From NCBI RefSeq assembly GCF_014803385.1, contig NZ_JACYFC010000001.1, positions 144,136 through 208,135 on the forward strand: a DNA stretch of 64,000 nt, written 5' to 3'. This DNA is from Marinomonas colpomeniae (lineage in GTDB: Bacteria > Pseudomonadota > Gammaproteobacteria > Pseudomonadales > Marinomonadaceae). Shown here piece by piece: positions 18,101 to 26,290 of the stretch (position 1 is the stretch's first letter; every line of letters starts with the position of its first letter). The notes beneath the pieces are model-generated. The model was given only the letters and a program-made list of their open reading frames with translations. It did no database searches and had not been told where the DNA came from. The position numbers and the translations under genes were made by a program.

Positions 18101-18856
18101 ATGCGAACAATTGATATAAATTCAGACATGGGCGAAGGCTTTGGTGTATACAAATCCGCTCCTGATAGTGAGTTATTACAGTATGTAACCTCTGCGAATA
18201 TTGCTTGTGGTTTTCATGCTGGTGATCCACAGGTTATGTTAAAAACCATTAAAGAAGCACAACGAAATAATGTTCGTATTGGTGCGCACATAGGGTATCC
18301 AGACATCCAAGGCTTTGGTAGAAGAGACATTAAGTTTTCACTGGATGAGTTGTATTCGATGGCCTTATATCAATTGGGTGCATTGTCTGGTATCGCGAAA
18401 TCTGTCGGTGCTAGTGTTACTTATGCAAATTTCCATGGTGCCTTAGGAAACCTTTCTTTTCGGGATGAAGAGGTAGCAAAAACACTTATTTCAGCGATAA
18501 AAGATTTTGACTCAAATTTGATTTATATCGGTATCTCAAATACCTGTGCAGCAAGCGAAGCAGAACGTCAAGGCCTAAAGGTTATGTACTCATTTTTGGC
18601 TGATCGAGGGTATACCTCTGCTGGTTTGTTGGCAAAAAGAGGCACACCTAATGCCGTGATAAAAAATTTAACTCAGGTTAGTGATAGAGTTAAAAAACTC
18701 TTAACAGAAGGCCTTGTTGAAACAACAGAGGGTGACTGTATCAACATGAAAGTTGATTCCATATTGGTTCACAGTGATACACCAAATGCTTTGGAATTAG
18801 CAAAAGTTATCAAAAACGCGGTTGTTGAAAGTGGCTGTACTGTGACTGCGGACTAA
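18101..18856 (+). CDS. pxpA: 5-oxoprolinase subunit PxpA (LamB/YcsF family)
   Basis: A 251-residue LamB/YcsF protein, the third subunit of ATP-dependent 5-oxoprolinase. The opening IDINSDMGEGFGVY, the SANIACGFHAGDPQVM metal-binding motif (about 29-44) and the GAHIGYPDIQGFGRR motif (about 64-78) are intact. The end, ILVHSDTPNALELAK, also matches. It follows pxpC by nine bases. Gene order B-C-A differs from some operons, but all three subunits are present, so a working enzyme is expected. In this island it may act on a substituted 5-oxoproline rather than 5-oxoproline itself (inference). Confidence 0.92.
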   Translation: MRTIDINSDMGEGFGVYKSAPDSELLQYVTSANIACGFHAGDPQVMLKTIKEAQRNNVRIGAHIGYPDIQGFGRRDIKFSLDELYSMALYQLGALSGIAKSVGASVTYANFHGALGNLSFRDEEVAKTLISAIKDFDSNLIYIGISNTCAASEAERQGLKVMYSFLADRGYTSAGLLAKRGTPNAVIKNLTQVSDRVKKLLTEGLVETTEGDCINMKVDSILVHSDTPNALELAKVIKNAVVESGCTVTAD

Positions 18857-18971
18857 ACTAATTATCTTATTCATAAAATCATATGGAATCACTTTGTTAA
18901 TTGGTTTTAATGATTATGTAGCCCTTTACTTAACAAACCCTCGTTAGCTAACTGTGATTTTTTATTGAGTC

Positions 18972-18982
18972 CTAAAAGTGAT
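18972..18982. promoter_or_regulatory. CTAAAAGTGAT motif before the TRAP operon
   Basis: An exact second copy of the 11-mer at 16304-16314 lies 131 bases before the TRAP binding-protein gene. The spacer 18857-19112 is otherwise AT-rich and without a gene. A common operator for the island's LysR regulator is a reasonable guess. Confidence 0.35.
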
Positions 18983-19112
18983 CTATCAAGATAAATAAAT
19001 ATCCCTTTTTTTTCTATTATAAGTGCTGTCTACTGATTTCAACCCTACCAAAATAAAGCGACAGAGATTGCTTTTGCTGGGCATTTTAATTATTACTTAA
19101 GGAACTTTTACA

Positions 19113-20102
19113 ATGAAATCATTAAAAAATATTGCTTCGCTGTGTATGGCAACAACGGTTGCTTTTACAGCCCAATACTCTATTGCTGCGACTCAGTGGG
19201 ATCTTCCACTTGCTTGGCCTGCTGATAACTTTATTACTAAAGCGGTCACTGAATTCACTGATGATGTGAAAGCTACAACAAATGGAGAACTTGATATCAT
19301 CACTCACCCTGGCGGCTCATTAGGTTTTAAAGGCCCAGATATGTTCGGTGCGGTACGTGATGGACTAGTGCCAATCGGTGATATGCTGCTGAGCCAACAA
19401 ACAGGTGAAGACCCTCGTCTTGGTTTAGCATCTTTACCTTACTTAATTGGTAGTCTTAAAGAGCTTGAAAAATTTGGTACTTTCTACCGTCCTCTTCTGG
19501 ATGAGATTTATGCAAAAAATAACCAAAAAATTCTTTTTACACTTCCTTGGCCTGATCAACAAATTTTTACTACAGAAGCCATCGAAACAATCGATGACAT
19601 GAAAAATGTAAAAATCCGTACTTTTAATAAAAGTACTACAGAAGTATTTGAGGCTGTCGGTATGACTCCGGTTCAGCTTCCTTGGGGCGAAGTAGTGCCT
19701 TCATTAGCCTCTGGTGCAATCGACGCTGTAGCGACTTCTGCAGCTTCTGCGGTTGATGGGTCATTTTGGGAATTCCTAGGCTATATTTATCCGACTCGTC
19801 AATCTTGGAATACGAATGTAGTGAGCGTTAACCTTGATTACTGGAATGATTTGTCAAAAGATAACCAACAAAAAATTGAAGCATTAGCGAAAGAATTCGA
19901 ACCTAAAGTATGGGCTTCTATAGATGGCATTAATGTTAGTGATATGAAAAAGTTAACAGATCACGGCATGGTTGCAGGTACTATTAGTGATGATTTGAGA
20001 GCAAAATTTAAAGAGCTTGCTTCACCATTGCGTGAGAAAGAAATCAAATTAATGGGACCATCTGCACGTAAAGTGGTAGACGCCTTTCAAGCAGCAAATT
20101 AA
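19113..20102 (+). CDS. dctP: TRAP transporter solute-binding protein (DctP family)
   Basis: A 329-residue periplasmic binding protein of a TRAP transporter. It begins with a signal peptide (about residues 1-26, cut after YSIAA). The mature domain follows the DctP pattern: WPADNFITKAVTEFTDDV, then LGFKGPDMFGAVRDG, the VKIRTFNKSTTEVFEAVGMTPVQLPWGEVVPSLASGAIDA block with the arginine that binds a carboxylate, and a long C-terminal helix. Location after pxpBCA suggests it brings in a 5-oxoproline-like acid. A hairpin separates it from the membrane subunits. Confidence 0.9.
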   Translation: MKSLKNIASLCMATTVAFTAQYSIAATQWDLPLAWPADNFITKAVTEFTDDVKATTNGELDIITHPGGSLGFKGPDMFGAVRDGLVPIGDMLLSQQTGEDPRLGLASLPYLIGSLKELEKFGTFYRPLLDEIYAKNNQKILFTLPWPDQQIFTTEAIETIDDMKNVKIRTFNKSTTEVFEAVGMTPVQLPWGEVVPSLASGAIDAVATSAASAVDGSFWEFLGYIYPTRQSWNTNVVSVNLDYWNDLSKDNQQKIEALAKEFEPKVWASIDGINVSDMKKLTDHGMVAGTISDDLRAKFKELASPLREKEIKLMGPSARKVVDAFQAAN

Positions 20103-20120
20103 TTTCTATTATTCAACCAT

Positions 20121-20157
20121 AATAACCCTTGATAGCATTCAGCTTTCGAGGGTTATT
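20121..20157 (+). terminator. Attenuating hairpin between TRAP P and Q genes
   Basis: AATAACCCT pairs with AGGGTTATT (nine bases, extended by weaker pairs) before TTTCTATT. Such hairpins behind binding-protein genes lower expression of the membrane subunits or protect the upstream mRNA. Confidence 0.65.
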
Positions 20158-20177
20158 TCTATTTATTTGGAGGAAAT

Positions 20178-20690
20178 ATGATTGTTGTATTAACCAAATT
20201 AGTTGACTGTGTTTGCTTGATTGCATGCTATATCTCAGGTATCGCTATTCTTGCTATTGCATTGATGCAAGTAACAGAAATTATTGTTCGCAATGCCTTT
20301 GACTACAGTTTTCCCTTTGTTTGGGAGTTTGCATCGTATTTGCATATTGGTGCTGTTTTTCTTGCCGCAGGCTATACGTTGCGTTCAGGAGGTCATATTC
20401 GAGTGACTATTCTTCAACGTTTTCATTCTAAGGCCTTTGAAATTGGTGCAACATTAGTAGCGTTAGCTATTTCTACTTTTTTATCCATGGCGATTTTTAA
20501 GTTTGCGTTTAAGTATTTTGAAACAGGGCGTACCTCAGGTACTGTGAATGATATCCCGCTTGCTATACCTGCTTTTTTTATGGCCTTCGGTGCTGCATTA
20601 CTCACAGTACAGTTGGTGATGAGGTTGCTTCAAACCATCACAAATAAACCGTTTGAAAGCGCTCCGCATCTGAATAATGATAACTCGTAG
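20178..20690 (+). CDS. dctQ: TRAP transporter small permease (DctQ family)
   Basis: A 170-residue membrane protein with four hydrophobic helices (about 9-33, 48-68, 87-108, 127-148), as in DctQ subunits. The FVWEFASYLHIGAVFLAAGYTLRSGGHIRV stretch between helices 2 and 3 is the family's conserved motif. It starts behind a strong GGAGG site and is followed after 15 bases by the large permease. Confidence 0.9.
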   Translation: MIVVLTKLVDCVCLIACYISGIAILAIALMQVTEIIVRNAFDYSFPFVWEFASYLHIGAVFLAAGYTLRSGGHIRVTILQRFHSKAFEIGATLVALAISTFLSMAIFKFAFKYFETGRTSGTVNDIPLAIPAFFMAFGAALLTVQLVMRLLQTITNKPFESAPHLNNDNS

Positions 20691-20705
20691 AAGGAATGCA
20701 CCGAT

Positions 20706-21995
20706 ATGTCACTTCCAATAATTACCACCTTTGCCTTGCTGTTTTCTTTATTAGCTTCTGGCGCATGGGTATTCCTTTCATTGCTTGGAGTAGGAATAGG
20801 TAGCCTTTCTATTTTTAAAAGCATTCCTGTTGATCGAATTTTGTCCCAAACGGTTTGGAATGGTCTTTCATCACCTGAACTGGTTGCTCTACCTCTTTTT
20901 ATATTAATGTCTGAGTTGCTCATGCGTTCTCGTTTTATTGATGGGCTTTTTAGAGCCATTGAGCCTTGGGTAAGACGCTTACCTGGCGGACTCCTTCATA
21001 CCAATGTGGTTGGTTGTACATTTTTTGCTTTGATTTCAGGTTCATCTGCCGCGACAACCAGTGCAGTGGGTAAGATCACCTTAAAAGAGCTAGATGCACG
21101 AGGTTATGATTCTCAGCTTGCTATGGGAACACTCGCTGGCGCAGGGACATTAGGTTTCTTAATCCCACCAAGTATTATCATGATTATCTATGGTGTGTTG
21201 TCTCAAACATCGGTATTGAAGTTGTTTGCCGCGGGTATTATCCCTGGGCTGATGTTAGCGCTTTTGTTGATGGTTTATATCGCGTTTGCTGATCGAAAAA
21301 GGCACACTCGTTCGGAAGCGATAGATGAAAACATATGGAAAGATAGGTTGGTAAACCTTCCTGCTTTGACGCCTTTTATTATCCTCATGTCTGGATTACT
21401 AATCGCTTTGTATGGTGGTTTTGCTAGCCCTTCTGAAGCCGCTTCGATTTCAGTTGTGATTACGCTGTGTATTATGTTGTGGGAGAAGTCACTTAATTTA
21501 AAAGCCCTAATGGCTGCTTTGATTGGTACGGCTCGAACGGCGAGTATGCTGGGGCTTATTATTGCATCGGCGTCTTTTTTATCGACGGCAATGGGCTTTC
21601 TTGGGCTTCCACAAGCGATATCGGGTTTGATTAGCTCATTTAACTTATCGCCACTCGAATTGGTTGCGCTCTTGGTTGTAGTGTACATTATTTTAGGGTG
21701 TTTCTTAGAAGGTATGTCTTTGATTCTAATGACATTGCCGCTAGTTTTACCACTTATTACTGCTGCAGGATACGATAAGATTTGGTTCGGTGTGTTCTTG
21801 ATTATCGTCGTAGAACTGGCGCAAATATCGCCACCTGTTGGGATGAATTTATTTGTTATTCAAGGACTTACGGGCGAGAAGCTGGGTGAAATTGCGAAAT
21901 CTGTGTTGCCTATCTTTATCATTATGGTGTGTTTTGTATTCTTCTTAGCTGTCTTTCCTGAAGTTGTAACCTTCTTGCCTTCATTAATGGGTTAA
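20706..21995 (+). CDS. dctM: TRAP transporter large permease (DctM family)
   Basis: A 429-residue membrane protein, the standard length for DctM, with about twelve hydrophobic helices. Characteristic motifs are LPLFILMSELLMRS, the SGSSAATTSAVGKIT and LGFLIPPSIIMIIYGVLSQTS segments, and the C-terminal AQISPPVGMNLFVIQGL. It carries the sodium-coupled transport step with the preceding DctQ. It is the last gene of the island, ended by a long inverted repeat. Confidence 0.93.
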   Translation: MSLPIITTFALLFSLLASGAWVFLSLLGVGIGSLSIFKSIPVDRILSQTVWNGLSSPELVALPLFILMSELLMRSRFIDGLFRAIEPWVRRLPGGLLHTNVVGCTFFALISGSSAATTSAVGKITLKELDARGYDSQLAMGTLAGAGTLGFLIPPSIIMIIYGVLSQTSVLKLFAAGIIPGLMLALLLMVYIAFADRKRHTRSEAIDENIWKDRLVNLPALTPFIILMSGLLIALYGGFASPSEAASISVVITLCIMLWEKSLNLKALMAALIGTARTASMLGLIIASASFLSTAMGFLGLPQAISGLISSFNLSPLELVALLVVVYIILGCFLEGMSLILMTLPLVLPLITAAGYDKIWFGVFLIIVVELAQISPPVGMNLFVIQGLTGEKLGEIAKSVLPIFIIMVCFVFFLAVFPEVVTFLPSLMG

Positions 21996-22009
21996 TTATT
22001 TTCTCTTAT

Positions 22010-22056
22010 AGATTTAACTTAATTCGCCCATGGATGGGCTGAATTAAGTTAAATCT
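22010..22056. terminator. Long inverted repeat, bidirectional terminator
   Basis: Arms of 21-22 bases (22010-22030 and 22035-22056) pair with a single bulge around a four-base loop. It sits between the convergent TRAP permease and epmB genes and probably stops transcription from both sides. Confidence 0.75.
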
Positions 22057-22083
22057 GTTTAATCTGTGTTTCGATTGCTGCAG

Positions 22084-23133
22084 TTAGTTAATCGGTGCGA
22101 AAACGGTTTTAGAAGTTTGCCCTGGAATTTCTTTGGCAAGTTTTGGCACTAAATATCCTGGTAATTCTGCGGCGACTTTTCCCATTAATTTCTGTGCGTC
22201 TTCAACGCTTATATCAAAATGTGCTGCACCTTCTACTGGGTCGAGCGTGAACATGTAATAAGGCAAAATACCAGCAGAAAATACGGCTTCACTTAAGTTT
22301 ACTTGCGCTTCTACGGAATCGTTTATGCCTTTGAGTAATACGCCTTGGTTCAATACTGTAACGCCAGCTTGTTTGAGCTTGAATGCGGCTTGAGCCAGTT
22401 CTTCGTCCATTTCGTTAGCATGGTTAATATGCCACACCATAATAATGTCGAGTCGAGAAGCGCGAATCCAATCGATCATGTCCTTTGTTACTCGTGCTGG
22501 AATGACCACGGGCAACCTAGAGTGAATGCGTAGGCGTTTTATTTGGGGTAAGGCTTCGAGTTGTCGAATCTTTTTAACCAGTAGGGCGTCTTTCATCATC
22601 AAAGGGTCACCGCCGCTTAGAATGACTTCGTTTACGTCTGGGTGTGCTTGGAGATAATCTATGACAGATTGCCATTCTGCTTGCGCCAGTTGATTATCAC
22701 CATAAGGAAAATGACGGCGGAAGCAGTAACGGCAGTTCACCGCACAAGTACCTGTTGTGATGACTAATAAGCGCCGTTTGTACTTATGTACTATGGCTTT
22801 TTGTGGGTTATGATCCGCTTCTTCTAATGGGTCTTTATTGTAGCCCAATACTTTTTGCATCTCGGTTGCACTGGGTAAAATTTGTAACAACAGCGGATCG
22901 TTCGGATTACCGTATTCAATACGTGATAAATAAGGGCGCGGTACCAAAAGCTTAAAACTCTGATGTGCTTCTGTACCTTGTTCGATCAAACTCTCAGGAA
23001 GGCCAAGGTGATAAATTAGCTTAGGTAAAGAGGTAATTGCCCGTGAAAGGTGCTGTGACCAGCTTAACTCGTTCTCTGTTTGATTGTTTGTTTGTATTGG
23101 TATCACGTCAAATGTCTGCAAAATTGAGTTCAA
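22084..23133 (-). CDS. epmB: EF-P beta-lysylation protein EpmB (lysine 2,3-aminomutase-like)
   Basis: A 349-residue radical SAM enzyme that turns (S)-alpha-lysine into (R)-beta-lysine for modification of elongation factor P. The iron-sulfur cluster motif CAVNCRYC (CxxxCxxC) and the following FRRHFPY are present, as are the SGGDPL SAM-binding motif and the PLP lysine region near the C-terminus. The length matches EpmB rather than the longer clostridial aminomutases. It is divergent from efp, its target, with a 121-base spacer. Confidence 0.93.
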   Translation of the reverse strand: MNSILQTFDVIPIQTNNQTENELSWSQHLSRAITSLPKLIYHLGLPESLIEQGTEAHQSFKLLVPRPYLSRIEYGNPNDPLLLQILPSATEMQKVLGYNKDPLEEADHNPQKAIVHKYKRRLLVITTGTCAVNCRYCFRRHFPYGDNQLAQAEWQSVIDYLQAHPDVNEVILSGGDPLMMKDALLVKKIRQLEALPQIKRLRIHSRLPVVIPARVTKDMIDWIRASRLDIIMVWHINHANEMDEELAQAAFKLKQAGVTVLNQGVLLKGINDSVEAQVNLSEAVFSAGILPYYMFTLDPVEGAAHFDISVEDAQKLMGKVAAELPGYLVPKLAKEIPGQTSKTVFAPIN

Positions 23134-23199
23134 TTAGGGTATGATTGCGCCATCTTATTTTTTGGTCTGTAAGGCTGATGGCTCTTGAATCGATCTTAA

Positions 23200-23232
23200 G
23201 ACTGACATCATACGTCAGTCAGAGCTTTTTCT
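23200..23232 (+). promoter_or_regulatory. Hairpin with T-run in the efp leader
   Basis: GACTGAC (23200-23206) and GTCAGTC (23214-23220) form a seven-base stem followed by AGAGCTTTTTCT, 22 bases before the efp start. It could be a weak attenuator or mRNA-stabilising stem in the efp leader. Confidence 0.45.
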
Positions 23233-23254
23233 CTAAAATATACTGTGAGGATGT

Positions 23255-23830
23255 ATGGCTAATCTTTCTACCAGCGATATGCGCACCGGCGCTAAAGTAC
23301 TTGTTGATGGCGACCCATGTTCTGTATTAGAAAACGAACATGTTCGACCAGGTAAAGGTCAGGCGTTTAACCGCCTTAAGTTACGTAACCTGAAAAGTGG
23401 TCGTGTATGGGAACGTACTTTTAAATCTGGCGAATCTTTAGAAGCGGCAGATGTGATGGAAACCGATATGGAGTACTTGTACACCGACGGTGAGTTTTGG
23501 CACTTCATGGCAGTTGATGGCACTTTTGAACAACACGCAGCTGATGCCAATGCTATTGCTGACACAATCAAATGGTTGAAAGAACAAGAGAAATACGTTG
23601 TGACTTTGTACAACGGCGCACCATTACTCGTAACACCACCTAACTTCATTGAACTTGAAGTAAAAGACACAGATCCAGGTGTAAAAGGCGATACGGCAAA
23701 CGGCGGTTCTAAACCTGCTTATTTGGTTACTGACGCTATGGTTCGTGTACCCTTGTTTATCAATATTGGTGAAGTATTACGAATTGATACGCGTACAGGC
23801 GAATACGTTTCTCGCGCAACAGGTAAGTAA
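23255..23830 (+). CDS. efp: Translation elongation factor P
   Basis: EF-P helps the ribosome pass consecutive proline codons. The 191 residues have the three beta-barrel domains: KOW-like N-domain (1-65), OB domain (about 66-130) and C-terminal OB domain ending [13 protein letters not shown]. The lysine that receives beta-lysine is K34 in RPGKGQA. The modification enzymes EpmB (divergent neighbour) and EpmA (30929) are both in this window. A GAGGATGT ribosome site precedes the ATG. Confidence 0.96.
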   Translation: MANLSTSDMRTGAKVLVDGDPCSVLENEHVRPGKGQAFNRLKLRNLKSGRVWERTFKSGESLEAADVMETDMEYLYTDGEFWHFMAVDGTFEQHAADANAIADTIKWLKEQEKYVVTLYNGAPLLVTPPNFIELEVKDTDPGVKGDTANGGSKPAYLVTDAMVRVPLFINIGEVLRIDTRTGEYVSRATGK

Positions 23831-23859
23831 TAGCTTACTCGTTTTAGCAAGCGAACATT

Positions 23860-23896
23860 AAAAAGCCCTCGATAGGAAACTATCGAGGGCTTTTTT
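23860..23896. terminator. Strong bidirectional terminator
   Basis: A 16-base perfect stem (core GCCCTCGATAG) with a GAAA tetraloop, flanked by A-run and T-run, lies between convergent efp and the DoxX gene. Confidence 0.93.
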
Positions 23897-23909
23897 CATT
23901 AACTTCATA

Positions 23910-24356
23910 CTATTTCGTATTATCTGTAATTGCCTTATCAATTGAATAAGCACCAGCGCCGCTGAAGACTAAAGATACAGCAACGACGAATAGGGTAAGC
24001 GCATATTCGTAGCCATTTGCAGACATGAATAACCCATTAGAAATATGTACAGTAAAAATAGCCATTAGCATAGTAAAGGCAATAACAGCTGCTGCTGGTC
24101 GGACGAGTAAGCCAATAATCAGTGCTAAGCCTCCGAAGAATTCAGCACTACCAGCCATAAGGGCCATGAAATAACCAGGTTCTAAACCAATAGAAGCCAT
24201 CCATTGTCCTGTACCCTCTAGACCATATCCACCAAACGAGCCAAATAATTTTTGTGCTCCATGCGCCATTAAAATAACGCCAACTGGAATACGTAATATC
24301 GTGCTAGCTATGCCTGATGTTGTATTGGTTAAAGTATTGATCAAAGCGTTTTTCAT
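23910..24356 (-). CDS. DoxX-family membrane protein
   Basis: A 148-residue membrane protein with four hydrophobic helices. The RIPVGVILMAHGAQKLFGSFGGYGLEGTGQWM and LMAGSAEFFGGLALIIGLLVRPAA segments are the DoxX signature. Members are linked to redox or thiosulfate:quinone reactions, but the role of this subgroup is unclear. It is transcribed alone and shares a terminator with efp. Confidence 0.88.
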   Translation of the reverse strand: MKNALINTLTNTTSGIASTILRIPVGVILMAHGAQKLFGSFGGYGLEGTGQWMASIGLEPGYFMALMAGSAEFFGGLALIIGLLVRPAAAVIAFTMLMAIFTVHISNGLFMSANGYEYALTLFVVAVSLVFSGAGAYSIDKAITDNTK

Positions 24357-24544
24357 TTAGGTTTACCTTATGTATTCAGATTGTTCTATTAAGTTGAACG
24401 CACTATAACGAATAAGGTGACGCTTAAATAGCGGAGGTTTTTGAGGTGGCAGTTCAAATAAATTGAACATAGACGAAACGGTTCGCTTGTGATTTGCTTG
24501 CTCACTATTAATCAATCGAAAAACAATAATAAGTAAGGTGAAAT

Positions 24545-25273
24545 ATGACAAAGTCATTAATGGGTAAAGTTGCTGTTGTTACTGGTGGTGCGTCAGGAAT
24601 TGGTCTTGCTAGCGCTGAATCTATGATGGCTGAAGGTGCTTTAGTCGTTATTGTCGATCGAGATGAGGCGACATTAGCGACATTGAAAGAAAAGCATGGC
24701 GACGCTTTGATAACCTTACCTACGGATTTACTTGATACAGAAAGTTGTGCCGCTTTGATTCCTCGAATTTTGGAAAAAACCAAAGTGATTGATATTTTCC
24801 ACTCTAATGCTGGATTATACGTAGGTGGTGATTTGGTGGATGCAGAAAACGATGCCATTGACCGCATGTTAAATTTAAACATCAATGTTGTGATGAAAAA
24901 CGTGCGTGATGTTCTTCCTCACATGATCGAGCGTGGTGTTGGGGATATTCTTGTTACCAGTTCACTGGCAGGGCATTATCCAACACCTTGGGAGCCTGTT
25001 TACGCGTCGTCAAAATGGGCGATTAATTGTTTTGTACAAACTGTACGTCGCCAAGTTTGTAAGCAAGGGATTCGTGTAGGCTCTGTTTCACCAGGTCCAG
25101 TAATTACTTCCTTGTTGTCTGATTGGCCAGCCGAAAAACTAGAAGAGGCAAAAAACTCAGGTAGCCTGATGGACGCCAGTGAAGTCGCTGAGGCTTTGTT
25201 GTTTATGGTGACTCGCCCACGTCATGTGACTATTCGAGATATTGTCATCATGCCTTCACAGTTTGACTTATAG
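24545..25273 (+). CDS. Ribitol 2-dehydrogenase-like SDR
   Basis: A 242-residue SDR that resembles Klebsiella ribitol 2-dehydrogenase along its whole length. The cofactor motif TGGASGIG lies near the start. The IFHSNAGLYVGGDLVDAENDAIDRMLNLNINV and VRDVLPHMIERGVGDIL segments, the YASSK active site after WEPV, and the final HVTIRDIVIMP are all shared. It would oxidise ribitol to D-ribulose with NAD. No ribulokinase or polyol transporter lies beside it, so its physiological polyol is uncertain. Confidence 0.82.
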   Translation: MTKSLMGKVAVVTGGASGIGLASAESMMAEGALVVIVDRDEATLATLKEKHGDALITLPTDLLDTESCAALIPRILEKTKVIDIFHSNAGLYVGGDLVDAENDAIDRMLNLNINVVMKNVRDVLPHMIERGVGDILVTSSLAGHYPTPWEPVYASSKWAINCFVQTVRRQVCKQGIRVGSVSPGPVITSLLSDWPAEKLEEAKNSGSLMDASEVAEALLFMVTRPRHVTIRDIVIMPSQFDL

Positions 25274-25343
25274 GTGCGTTGATTAGTTTGCTTTAGTTCA
25301 ACAGGGAAGAGGTGACCAAATGGGTGTTCTCTTCTTGTTATTA

Positions 25344-25377
25344 AAGTAGTCCTAGTAGGGCTACATTAGGGCTACTT
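25344..25377. repeat. Inverted repeat after ribitol dehydrogenase gene
   Basis: AAGTAGTCCTA pairs with TAGGGCTACTT (one wobble) around a 12-base loop that itself repeats TAGGGCTAC. There is no T-run, so terminator activity is doubtful. Confidence 0.4.
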
Positions 25378-25501
25378 CCTATTCAGCTTAAGTTGCAGGC
25401 GTTTTTAGATAGGAAGTTATTTACGGCGTTCAATGCCTATTAGTTAGTAGGGATGGTGATTAATGCGCTCAGTAATACTTTGTTTAGACTGCGCTTAATT
25501 A

Positions 25502-25684
25502 CTATGTTGTTTTCTTTATTTGGTTCATCCGCTTTTGTAACTCTTTTTCTATCCTATTACGGTCATAAGGTTTCATTTTTTTCCATTGACTGCACTCTGG
25601 GCGAGTACGTGCACAACCTAAGCACCAGCTGTTTGGTCCTGAAAAATTACAGAGGTCTATACATGGGCTTTTCTGCTTTTTCAC
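25502..25684 (-). CDS. DUF1289 small cysteine-rich protein
   Basis: A 60-residue protein with the DUF1289 pattern: SPCIDLCNF, then WCLGCARTRPECSQWKKM, holding four cysteines likely to bind a metal such as zinc or iron. The lysine-rich tail follows. Function unknown; widespread in proteobacteria. It lies 43 bases downstream of the unknown 145-residue gene on the same strand. Confidence 0.82.
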   Translation of the reverse strand: MKKQKSPCIDLCNFSGPNSWCLGCARTRPECSQWKKMKPYDRNRIEKELQKRMNQIKKTT

Positions 25685-25727
25685 GAGCTCTCCACTTCAA
25701 TGTTCTGCTTGTCAGAAAACTTATTAT

Positions 25728-26165
25728 TTATAATTTTTTTAATGTTTCTTCGACACCTGTTTCCAGTTGGCGTAGGCGGTTGAGTTCCTCAAAAATTCGT
25801 TGTTCTAAATTTTTAAAGTTGAGGGGCAGAGTTCGCTGGCAGATATGGTAGCCTTTGCCTATCGTTTGGTATCCTTTCCAGCTTTTTATACGGTCGCTTT
25901 CTCGCTCTAGAAATTTTTCAATAAATTCAGGTTGAGATGGACAGTCTTCTTCCGCATGCATGCAAATAGGAAAAGATTTTTGCTTTATCTGAGGTGCTTC
26001 AATAAACGTTTCAAAATGAATGCCACCCTGGTTATGGTTATGCCAGCTTGATTTGTAGAGTTGTAGATAAGGGCCGCGGTTGTATATCTCCCAGCCATCG
26101 TCAAACCAGTTTGCATTTCTGAGCAACTTTTCGAGATTGCGGAAAACATTTTTTACATCTTTCAT
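25728..26165 (-). CDS. Conserved-looking hypothetical protein
   Basis: A 145-residue soluble protein I do not recognise. It contains the aromatic WFDDGWEIYNRGPYLQLYKSSWHNHNQGGIHFETFIEAP stretch, two cysteines in FPICMHAEEDCPSQ, and a helical C-terminus with a short predicted coiled segment (FEELNRLRQLETGVEETLKKL). No signal or membrane segment. It precedes the DUF1289 gene on the same strand and is bounded upstream by a 16-base stem-loop. Real gene likely; function unknown. Confidence 0.65.
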   Translation of the reverse strand: MKDVKNVFRNLEKLLRNANWFDDGWEIYNRGPYLQLYKSSWHNHNQGGIHFETFIEAPQIKQKSFPICMHAEEDCPSQPEFIEKFLERESDRIKSWKGYQTIGKGYHICQRTLPLNFKNLEQRIFEELNRLRQLETGVEETLKKL

Positions 26166-26198
26166 AAAGCTAAGCCATGTCTATTATTCGATTTTTGT

Positions 26199-26236
26199 AG
26201 CGCTCTTGAGTGGAACGGTGTCCATTCAAGAGCGCT
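26199..26236. repeat. Large stem-loop in intergenic region
   Basis: Two 16-base arms (26199-26214 and 26221-26236, core AGCGCTCTTGA) pair with one G-T wobble around a six-base loop. It lies between the COG0523 gene 2 stop and the unknown gene start, both on the minus strand. It may be a terminator or a structured leader. Confidence 0.6.
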
Positions 26237-26249
26237 ATTTTATCTTACT

Positions 26250-26274
26250 AAAGGCCGCGTCACTAACGGCCTTT
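26250..26274 (-). terminator. Hairpin behind COG0523 gene 2
   Basis: AAAGGCCG and CGGCCTTT form an eight-base stem 17 bases after the stop of the minus-strand GTPase gene. No long T-run follows. Confidence 0.55.
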
Positions 26275-26290
26275 CTAGATGGATAGTGAA

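Noticed and set aside
25453..25851. Plus-strand 132-residue open frame
   Set aside because: It lies opposite the DUF1289 gene and the unknown 145-residue gene, and has no ribosome site; a shadow frame.
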